From Thermodesulfobacteriota bacterium (GTDB lineage: Bacteria; Desulfobacterota; DSM-4660; Desulfatiglandales; HGW-15), in NCBI GenBank assembly GCA_025454125.1, contig JALOPA010000032.1, positions 1 through 9,003 on the forward strand: DNA of 9,003 nucleotides. Reading direction: 5' to 3'. The notes below the pieces were generated by a model. It saw nothing but the letters and a program-made list of their open reading frames with translations. It was not told where the DNA came from and did not search any database. Made by a program: the position numbers and the translations under genes. Below are positions 1 to 9,003 of this stretch, in pieces. The first letter of the stretch is position 1. Each line of letters starts with the position of its first letter.

Positions 1-1269
1 ACCCTCAAGAAATACATCAAGAAGACTCCCTTCACCATGCTCCTCCGTGGGCAGAACCTGGTGGGCTACCGGAATTACGCCGATGACGTGGCACGCCTCT
101 TTGTGGACAAAACAGCGGAAGCGGGAATGGACGTTTTCCGCGTTTTCGACGCCCTCAATGACTTTCGCAACTTCGAGACGGTTGTGGAGAGAATCAAGGC
201 GAACGGGAAGCACTTCCAGGGAGTCATCTGCTACACCCTGACGGAACGGCGCATGGGCGGCGACGTCTTCAACCTTGAGTACTACCTTTCCAAAGCCAAG
301 GAAATCCAAGCCATGGGAGCCGATTCCCTGTGCCTCAAAGACATGGCGGGCATCATGGCGCCCTTTGACATCGCCAAGCTGGTCACGGAGTTGAAGAAGG
401 TGATCACAATCCCCATCCACCTCCACACCCACTACACGAGCGGCATGGCGTCCATGGTTTATCTTGAAGCCATCAAGGCCGGTGTGGACATTGTGGACAC
501 CTGCCTGGCGCCCTTTGCGCTGAGAACTTCCCAGCCTGCAGTGGAACCCATTGTGGCCACCCTCGTGGGCACGGACAGAGACCCGGGATTTGATCTCAAC
601 CTGCTCCTGCAATGCGGGGAGCACATCGAAAGCGTGGCGCCGAAATATCGTGACTATCTCGCAAAGCACACCATGTCCGTCATCGACACCGGCGTGCTGG
701 TCCATCAGGTGCCGGGGGGCATGATTTCCAATCTGGTGAGCCAGCTCAAGGAGGCCAAGGCCCTGCACCGCCTCGGGGAGGTGTACCGGGAGGTGGCCTC
801 CACGAGGAAAGAGCTGGGCACCCCGCCTCTGGTCACTCCGACCTCGCAGATCGTGGGTGTGCAGGCCGTGCTCAATGTGCTTTTCGGGAAATACAAAATG
901 GTCACCAACGAGGTCAAAGACCTCGTTTACGGCCTGTACGGGAAAACCCCCACGGCCGTAGATCCCGAGGTGCAGAAGAAAGTCCTCAAGGGATACAAAC
1001 GGGGAGAGACCCCGATCACGGGGCGCGCGGCCGACTACTTGGAACCGGAACTGGAAAAAGCGAGAGCGAAGATCGGAACCCTGGCCAAGAACGATTTCGA
1101 CCTCCTGGTCTATGCGCTCTACCCCACCACGGGCGAGCAGTTCTTGAAGTGGAAGTATGGGATCGAACAACGACCGGCCTCGGTCAAACCCAAGACCCTG
1201 GAGGATATCCGCAAGGAAGACGAGGCTATGGCTGCGGCTTTGGAACAGGTGTGTAAGGCCTCCTTTTGA
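1..1269 (+). CDS. pycB: Carboxyltransferase subunit of a biotin-dependent enzyme (pyruvate carboxylase B / oxaloacetate decarboxylase alpha / transcarboxylase 5S family), 5' partial
   Basis: The reading frame is open from base 1, and the in-frame ATG at 37 lies inside a conserved stretch (MLLRGQNLVGYRNYADDV), so the true start is upstream. 422 residues are visible. The family moves a carboxyl group between biotin and pyruvate/oxaloacetate in a TIM-barrel active site. Visible hallmarks are DVFRVFDALND, the lysine of LKDMAG (codon 337-339; carbamylated metal ligand in the family), the metal-binding HLHTH (418-432), and TSQP (Thr codon 526-528; the threonine that assists carboxyl transfer in pyruvate carboxylase). 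The C-terminal conserved carboxylase domain follows (PGGMISN, LVTPTSQIVG, ALYP). The protein stops after this domain and has no biotinyl domain (no MKM-type lysine motif), as in the separate 5S subunit of Propionibacterium transcarboxylase, so the biotin carrier must be another protein. Which of the three reactions it performs cannot be decided here; its neighbours favour oxaloacetate/pyruvate interconversion in a methylmalonyl-CoA pathway. Confidence 0.88.
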   Translation, partial: TLKKYIKKTPFTMLLRGQNLVGYRNYADDVARLFVDKTAEAGMDVFRVFDALNDFRNFETVVERIKANGKHFQGVICYTLTERRMGGDVFNLEYYLSKAKEIQAMGADSLCLKDMAGIMAPFDIAKLVTELKKVITIPIHLHTHYTSGMASMVYLEAIKAGVDIVDTCLAPFALRTSQPAVEPIVATLVGTDRDPGFDLNLLLQCGEHIESVAPKYRDYLAKHTMSVIDTGVLVHQVPGGMISNLVSQLKEAKALHRLGEVYREVASTRKELGTPPLVTPTSQIVGVQAVLNVLFGKYKMVTNEVKDLVYGLYGKTPTAVDPEVQKKVLKGYKRGETPITGRAADYLEPELEKARAKIGTLAKNDFDLLVYALYPTTGEQFLKWKYGIEQRPASVKPKTLEDIRKEDEAMAAALEQVCKASF

Positions 1270-1320
1270 TCAGCGACCGTCTTGGGCCGCCCTCTGCGGA
1301 GTGAGAAAAACATAAGCGAC

Positions 1321-1357
1321 GCCACAGGCGGGTCAGGGGTGCCCGCCTTTGGCTTTT
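1321..1357 (+). terminator. Intrinsic terminator after the carboxyltransferase gene
   Basis: Bases 1321-1332 pair with 1342-1353 over 12 positions with a single C/T mismatch; the core is AGGCGGG against CCCGCCT. The loop is 9 bases (1333-1341) and the stem is followed directly by TTTT (1354-1357). It begins 51 bases after the stop codon of the upstream gene. It probably ends that transcript and separates it from sdhCAB. The T run is short, so termination may be incomplete. Confidence 0.65.
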
Positions 1358-1375
1358 GATGTGACAAATAAGGAA

Positions 1376-1406
1376 CGGTCCGCGGTGCACGGCACACGGT
1401 GCAAGG
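1376..1406 (+). repeat. Degenerate heptanucleotide tandem repeat, copy 1
   Basis: Successive 7-base units read CGGTCCG, CGGTGCA, CGGCACA, CGGTGCA, then AGG. The core unit NGGTGCA also makes up the block just after sdhB (4916-4947), in the same orientation. The block lies between the terminator and the sdhC ribosome-binding site and is noncoding. Its function is unknown; it resembles short tandemly repeated intergenic elements seen in various bacteria. Confidence 0.55.
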
Positions 1407-1481
1407 AGAAAGCAACGATTCAAGAGACTTCATCTTGCGCATCGTTAACCGAAAACGGAGACTGGAAACCGACTGCCCAAA

Positions 1482-1491
1482 CTCTGCAGAG
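1482..1491. other. 10-base perfect palindrome upstream of sdhC
   Basis: CTCTGCAGAG is a perfect dyad 53 bases before the sdhC start, in the stretch where a promoter or operator for sdhCAB would be expected. I saw no convincing -35/-10 pair in 1358-1530. A regulator site is possible, but a single 10-base palindrome can arise by chance. Confidence 0.2.
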
Positions 1492-1544
1492 AAAACGAGA
1501 TCGATCAAATTGCGGCACATCCATCTGATCATGGAGAGCAAGAA

Positions 1545-2189
1545 ATGAACTGGTTAGTGAAAACATTCATGAGTTCCATCGGCAAGAAAGAGATCATGGC
1601 CGTAACAGGACTTTTCTTCTGCCTTTTCATTACAGTTCACTTGATCGGGAATCTCACGATCTACGCGGGAAAGGAGTCTTTCCTCTCCTACGTGGACCAT
1701 CTGCACTCGGTCGAGGCCCTGGTCACCCTCGCTGAATTCGGCCTCATCTTTTTTGCCGTGCTGCATATCGGCATGGGCCTTTATCTGTTTATCCAAAATC
1801 GTCTGGCCAGACCGGTGGCCTATGCTGTAGACCGCAGCGCCGGAGGCCGCACGATCGGATCGAGGACCGCGCCCTATACGGGGGCGCTTATCCTCGTCTT
1901 CGTCATCACCCACCTCATCAAGTTTCGTTTTGTGGACAAGATGACGATCAACGACTTCACGATCCTCTCCAGAACCTTTGCCGACTTCGGCTTCTGGACC
2001 GTGTTTTACGTCGTGGGAGTGACCCTCGTCGCCGTGCACGTGAGTCACGGGGCCTGGAGCCTGTTCCAGACGCTCGGTCTCAGCCACCCGAAGTACATGC
2101 CCGTGATCGAGCGGCTGGCGGTGCTGTTCAGTCTCATCATCGGAATCGGCTTTGCCTCGATCCCGATTTTTCTTTTCCTGTCTTTGTAG
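1545..2189 (+). CDS. sdhC: Succinate dehydrogenase / fumarate reductase diheme cytochrome b558 subunit
   Basis: 214 residues; the membrane anchor that carries electrons between the SdhAB head and menaquinone. Five hydrophobic segments lie at roughly residues 16-38, 58-83, 109-128, 147-172 and 188-212, the layout of the single-subunit b558 anchor of Bacillus subtilis and Wolinella. Four histidines sit where the two bis-histidine hemes are held: H32 (TVHLIGN), H74 (VLHIG), H123 (THLIKF) and H165 (AVHVSHG). The spacings of 42, 49 and 42 are close to those of the B. subtilis anchor; H168 is a less likely alternative to H165. The start is set by GGAG at 1533-1536, 8 bases before the ATG. The gene opens a CAB operon, with sdhA starting 15 bases after its stop. 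Sequence alone does not settle the physiological direction (succinate oxidation or fumarate reduction); with low-potential menaquinone, succinate oxidation would need energy input through this subunit. Confidence 0.92.
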   Translation: MNWLVKTFMSSIGKKEIMAVTGLFFCLFITVHLIGNLTIYAGKESFLSYVDHLHSVEALVTLAEFGLIFFAVLHIGMGLYLFIQNRLARPVAYAVDRSAGGRTIGSRTAPYTGALILVFVITHLIKFRFVDKMTINDFTILSRTFADFGFWTVFYVVGVTLVAVHVSHGAWSLFQTLGLSHPKYMPVIERLAVLFSLIIGIGFASIPIFLFLSL

Positions 2190-2204
2190 AACGGAGGAGC
2201 CCTT

Positions 2205-4118
2205 ATGAAACTGGATTCCAAGGTGCCCGGAGGCCCTCTTGAGAAAAAGTGGGACCAGCACCGTTTCGAACTCAAGCTGGTCAATCCCGCAAACAAAAGG
2301 AAATTCGAGATCATCGTGGTGGGAACAGGTCTCGCGGGCGCCTCCGCCTCGGCCACGCTGGCGGAACTGGGCTACAACGTCAAGACCTTCTGCATCCAGG
2401 ACAGCCCCCGCCGCGCCCACAGCATTGCGGCTCAAGGCGGTATCAACGCGGCCAAGAACTACCCGGGAGACGGGGACAGCATCTGGCGCCTCTTTTACGA
2501 CACGGTCAAGGGAGGGGACTTCCGGGCCCGGGAGGCCAACGTCTACCGCCTCGCCCAGGTCAGCAATCAGATCATCGACCTGTGTGTGGCCCAGGGCGTT
2601 CCTTTTGCAAGAGAGTACGGCGGCCTCCTGGCCAACCGCTCCTTCGGCGGGGCCCAGGTGTCCAGAACCTTTTATGCCCGGGGCCAGACCGGCCAGCAGC
2701 TGCTCCTGGGCGCCTACCACGCCATGATGCGGCAGGTCCACGCTGGGAAGGTTAAGATGTTTCCCCGCCGCGAAATGGTGGACCTGGTGATCGCGAACGA
2801 CCAGGCTCGGGGAATCACGGTCAGGAACCTGATCACGGGCCAGATGGAGAGCCACGCGGCCCACGCGGTCGTGCTGGCCACCGGCGGATACGGCAACGTC
2901 TATTTCCTTTCCACCAATGGAATGAGCGGCAACGTGAGCGCCATTTGGCGGGCCCACAAAAAGGGCGCCCTTTTTGCAAATCCCTGTTTCACCCAGATCC
3001 ATCCGACCTGCATCCCGGTTCACGGCACCTACCAGTCCAAACTCACGCTCATGAGCGAGAGCCTCAGAAACGACGGCCGGGTCTGGGTCCCGGCGAAACC
3101 AGGGGACAAGAGAAATCCCAAGGACATTCCGGAAGCGGAAAGGGACTATTACCTGGAGCGCAAATACCCCAGCTTCGGGAACCTCGTTCCCCGGGACGTG
3201 GCCTCCCGAAACGCCAAGGCCATGTGCGACGAGGGCAAGGGCGTGGGACCCACGGGATTTGCCGTGTACCTCGACTTCAAGGAAGCCATTGAGCGGGACG
3301 GCGTGGACGTGATCAAGAAGAAATACGGCAACCTCTTTCAAATGTACGAACGGATCACGGGCGAGAACCCCTATGCCACCCCCATGATGATCTACCCTGC
3401 CATCCACTACACCATGGGCGGGCTCTGGGTGGACTACAACCTCATGAGCACGATTCCAGGGCTCTTTGTCATGGGGGAGGCGAACTTCTCCGATCACGGT
3501 TCCAACCGGCTCGGCGCGAGCGCCCTGATGCAGGGGTTGGCCGACGGCTATTTCGTGATTCCCTACACGATCGGAGGGTATCTGGCCGGGACCCGCCTGC
3601 CTGAGATCAGGGAAAGCCACCCTGCGTTCCAGGAGTCGGCCCAGAAGGCAAAAGAAGAGCTCGCCGCCCTGCTCGCCGTCAAGGGAAAACGGACCGTAGC
3701 GGATTTCCACCGGGACCTGGGCCGGATCCTGTGGGAGAACTGCGGCATGGCCAGAGACGACGCAGGGCTTCTGAAGGCCAAGGATCGGATTCCGGCGCTT
3801 CGCCAGGAGTTCTGGAAAGACGTCAACGTGCCGGGAAGCGCGGCGGACTTGAACCAGAGCCTGGAGCGGGCCAATCGCGTGGCCGATTACCTGGAGTTTG
3901 CAGAGCTGATGATCGAGGATGCCCTCGCCCGGAAGGAATCCTGCGGATGCCACTTCAACACCGCCTATCAGACGGATGACCACGAAGCCAAGAGGAACGA
4001 TGAGACCTCCTGCTATGTGGCGGCTTGGGAATTCAACGGAGTCGGCAAATCCCCGACCCTTCACAAGGAGCCTCTTGTTTTCGAGAATGTGGCGCTTGCA
4101 CAGAGGAGTTACAAATGA
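2205..4118 (+). CDS. sdhA: Succinate dehydrogenase / fumarate reductase flavoprotein subunit
   Basis: 637 residues; the catalytic subunit interconverting succinate and fumarate on covalently bound FAD, on the membrane face of the complex. The dinucleotide-binding [10 protein letters not shown] begins at G40. H72 in [15 protein letters not shown] is the expected site of the covalent flavin bond. Active-site residues recognisable by motif are H266 (TQIHPT), [10 protein letters not shown]330 (LVPRDVASR, the proton-delivering arginine), H401 (IHYTMGG) and R435 (SNRLGASAL). About 33 residues precede the Rossmann fold, and the capping-domain loop is long, as in the flavoproteins that pair with five-helix diheme anchors and unlike the shorter E. 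coli type. A strong GGAGGAG (2193-2199) lies 5 bases before the ATG. The stop overlaps the sdhB start by 4 bases (ATGA), which suggests translational coupling. No essential residue appears to be missing. Confidence 0.96.
   Translation: MKLDSKVPGGPLEKKWDQHRFELKLVNPANKRKFEIIVVGTGLAGASASATLAELGYNVKTFCIQDSPRRAHSIAAQGGINAAKNYPGDGDSIWRLFYDTVKGGDFRAREANVYRLAQVSNQIIDLCVAQGVPFAREYGGLLANRSFGGAQVSRTFYARGQTGQQLLLGAYHAMMRQVHAGKVKMFPRREMVDLVIANDQARGITVRNLITGQMESHAAHAVVLATGGYGNVYFLSTNGMSGNVSAIWRAHKKGALFANPCFTQIHPTCIPVHGTYQSKLTLMSESLRNDGRVWVPAKPGDKRNPKDIPEAERDYYLERKYPSFGNLVPRDVASRNAKAMCDEGKGVGPTGFAVYLDFKEAIERDGVDVIKKKYGNLFQMYERITGENPYATPMMIYPAIHYTMGGLWVDYNLMSTIPGLFVMGEANFSDHGSNRLGASALMQGLADGYFVIPYTIGGYLAGTRLPEIRESHPAFQESAQKAKEELAALLAVKGKRTVADFHRDLGRILWENCGMARDDAGLLKAKDRIPALRQEFWKDVNVPGSAADLNQSLERANRVADYLEFAELMIEDALARKESCGCHFNTAYQTDDHEAKRNDETSCYVAAWEFNGVGKSPTLHKEPLVFENVALAQRSYK
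4104..4108 (+). promoter_or_regulatory. Ribosome-binding site that fixes the sdhB start
   Basis: AGGAG lies inside the last codons of sdhA, 6 bases before the ATG at 4115. It selects this ATG over an in-frame ATG at 4025, which would add 30 residues encoded entirely within the sdhA reading region and unlike any SdhB N-terminus. Confidence 0.75.
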
Positions 4119-4912
4119 GTAAAACCATTCAACTGACGCTCAAGGTGTGGCGGCAAAAGGGCGGAGCCGAAAGGGGATTTTTCGAAACCCATCAGGCCAA
4201 GGACATCTCAACGGACATGTCGTTTCTGGAGATGCTCGATGTGGTCAACGAGTCCCTCGTTCACGCGGGAAAGGACCCCATCGCTTTCGACCATGACTGC
4301 AGGGAGGGGATCTGCGGGGCCTGCGGCAGCGTGGTCAACGGCATCCCCCACGGCCCTGAAAAAGCGACGACCCTCTGCCAGCTTCACATGAGGCACTTTC
4401 AGGACGGGCAGACCCTGGTAATCGAGCCTTTCCGGGCTCGGGCCTTCAAGGTGATCAAAGACCTGGTGGTGGATCGAAGCGCCTTTGATCAGATCGTCCA
4501 GGCGGGAGGGTACGTGTCCGTCAACTCCGGCCAGGCTCCTGAGGCGAACAGCACCCCTGTGCCTGCGGACATGGCCGAGCTTGCCATGGATGCAGCCGCG
4601 TGCATCGGATGCGGCGCCTGTGTCGCCGCCTGTCCCAATGCCTCGGCCATGCTGTTCACGGGAGCCAAGATTTCCCACCTGGTGCTTCTGCCCCAGGGAA
4701 AGCCTGAAGCGGCCAGGCGAGCTCTGGCCATGATTCAGAAAATGGATGAGCTGGGCTTCGGAAACTGCAGCAACCACAGGGAATGTGAGGCGGTCTGCCC
4801 CAAGGAGATCTCCATCTCCAACATCGCCCGGTTCAACCGCGAGTTCCTCAAGGCAGGCTTCGTGTCGGCCGAGAAGATGGGAGAAGAGACGAAGAAAAGT
4901 GAAGGAGAATAG
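4115..4912 (+). CDS. sdhB: Succinate dehydrogenase / fumarate reductase iron-sulfur subunit
   Basis: 265 residues from the ATG at 4115; the electron wire between the SdhA flavin and the SdhC hemes. The N-terminal plant-type ferredoxin domain has C62, C67, C70 ([10 protein letters not shown]) and C88 (TTLCQLH) for the [2Fe-2S] cluster. The C-terminal domain has C163, C166, C169 and C228 for [4Fe-4S], and C173, C218 and C224 for [3Fe-4S], assigned by analogy with E. coli SdhB. All eleven ligands are present. The motif [16 protein letters not shown] and the short linker match the type that pairs with diheme anchors. The C-terminus ends in a charged tail ([13 protein letters not shown]). The start overlaps the sdhA stop by 4 bases, making it the last gene of the CAB operon. 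A heptanucleotide repeat begins 4 bases after the stop. Confidence 0.95.
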   Translation: MSKTIQLTLKVWRQKGGAERGFFETHQAKDISTDMSFLEMLDVVNESLVHAGKDPIAFDHDCREGICGACGSVVNGIPHGPEKATTLCQLHMRHFQDGQTLVIEPFRARAFKVIKDLVVDRSAFDQIVQAGGYVSVNSGQAPEANSTPVPADMAELAMDAAACIGCGACVAACPNASAMLFTGAKISHLVLLPQGKPEAARRALAMIQKMDELGFGNCSNHRECEAVCPKEISISNIARFNREFLKAGFVSAEKMGEETKKSEGE

Positions 4913-4915
4913 GGA

Positions 4916-4947
4916 GGGTGCACGGTGCAAGGTGCAGGGTTCACGGG
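4916..4947 (+). repeat. Degenerate heptanucleotide tandem repeat, copy 2
   Basis: Units in register read GGGTGCA, CGGTGCA, AGGTGCA, GGGTTCA, then CGGG, directly after the sdhB stop. The consensus NGGTGCA is shared with the block at 1376-1406, with the same orientation and period, so the two blocks bracket the sdhCAB operon. Noncoding; function unknown. Confidence 0.65.
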
Positions 4948-4994
4948 AATGACCTTCGGCCTCTAACCCGGGTTTTCTCCGTGCCCCGTGAGCC
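4938..4994 (+). other. Possible stem-loop downstream of sdhB
   Basis: Bases 4938-4947 can pair with 4985-4994 (10 pairs, one of them G-U, core TCACGGG/CCCGTGA) around a 37-base loop that itself contains the palindrome AACCCGGGTT (4965-4974). The left arm uses the last repeat unit, and the right arm looks like an inverted piece of the same repeat. No T run follows, so this is not a standard terminator. It may still protect the 3' end of the sdh messenger RNA or may simply be repeat-derived. Confidence 0.3.
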
Positions 4995-5013
4995 GATGCT
5001 CAGCAAAAGCCTT

Positions 5014-6022
<1,009 letters not shown>

Positions 6023-6046
6023 GTGGGTTTGCGGATATCAAATAAA

Positions 6047-9003
<2,957 letters not shown>

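Noticed and set aside
37..39. ATG at 37 as the start of the first gene
   Set aside because: The frame is open to base 1, and residues on both sides of this methionine belong to the conserved carboxyltransferase barrel, so the gene is cut by the window edge.
1119..1541. Minus-strand open frame of 140 codons across the gap before sdhC
   Set aside because: It begins in the carboxyltransferase gene, spans the terminator and repeat block, has no recognisable domain and fits a chance open frame.
1554..4064. Minus-strand open frame of 836 codons opposite sdhC and sdhA
   Set aside because: The plus strand encodes two unmistakable conserved proteins with proper ribosome-binding sites. The antisense frame has a composition typical of a shadow of GC-rich codons (many R, G, H, V, D) and shows no recognisable domain.
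4025..4114. N-terminal extension of sdhB from an in-frame ATG at 4025
   Set aside because: The added 30 residues lie wholly within the sdhA coding sequence in another frame and do not resemble an SdhB N-terminus. The ATG at 4115 has its own AGGAG and the usual ATGA overlap.

Overview
The window is a GC-rich, all plus-strand stretch of anaerobic central carbon metabolism. It holds the 3' part of a biotin-dependent carboxyltransferase subunit (pyruvate carboxylase B / oxaloacetate decarboxylase alpha / transcarboxylase 5S family), a complete sdhCAB (or frdCAB) operon for a diheme succinate:quinone oxidoreductase, a complete malate dehydrogenase gene, and most of a single-chain pyruvate:ferredoxin oxidoreductase gene that runs off the right edge. 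Together these fit an obligate anaerobe. The combination is most reminiscent of sulfate-reducing or syntrophic Desulfobacterota of the Syntrophobacter type, but that placement is inference from gene content and protein style and was not searched.

Layout: positions 1-1269 are the carboxyltransferase (5' end missing), followed by a good intrinsic terminator (1321-1357). A 275-base gap then holds a degenerate heptanucleotide repeat and the ribosome-binding site of sdhC. sdhC, sdhA and sdhB (1545-4912) are packed with a 15-base gap and a 4-base overlap, so they form one transcription unit. A 171-base gap holds a second heptanucleotide repeat block of the same type and a candidate sigma-70 promoter for mdh (5084-6022). 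The 125-base gap between mdh and the pyruvate:ferredoxin oxidoreductase gene is dominated by an 81-base near-perfect inverted repeat ending just before the ribosome-binding site of the latter (gene start 6148).

How they work together: succinate dehydrogenase makes fumarate, malate dehydrogenase makes oxaloacetate from malate, the carboxyltransferase converts oxaloacetate to pyruvate (possibly handing the carboxyl group to propionyl-CoA), and the oxidoreductase turns pyruvate into acetyl-CoA plus reduced ferredoxin. This is the C4-to-C2 half of the methylmalonyl-CoA route of propionate oxidation, and it could also run backwards for assimilation or fumarate reduction. Fumarase, the biotin carrier and the other transcarboxylase subunits are not in the window. 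I found no wholly new protein system. The least explained parts are the repeat elements, which occur in all three of the larger intergenic gaps.
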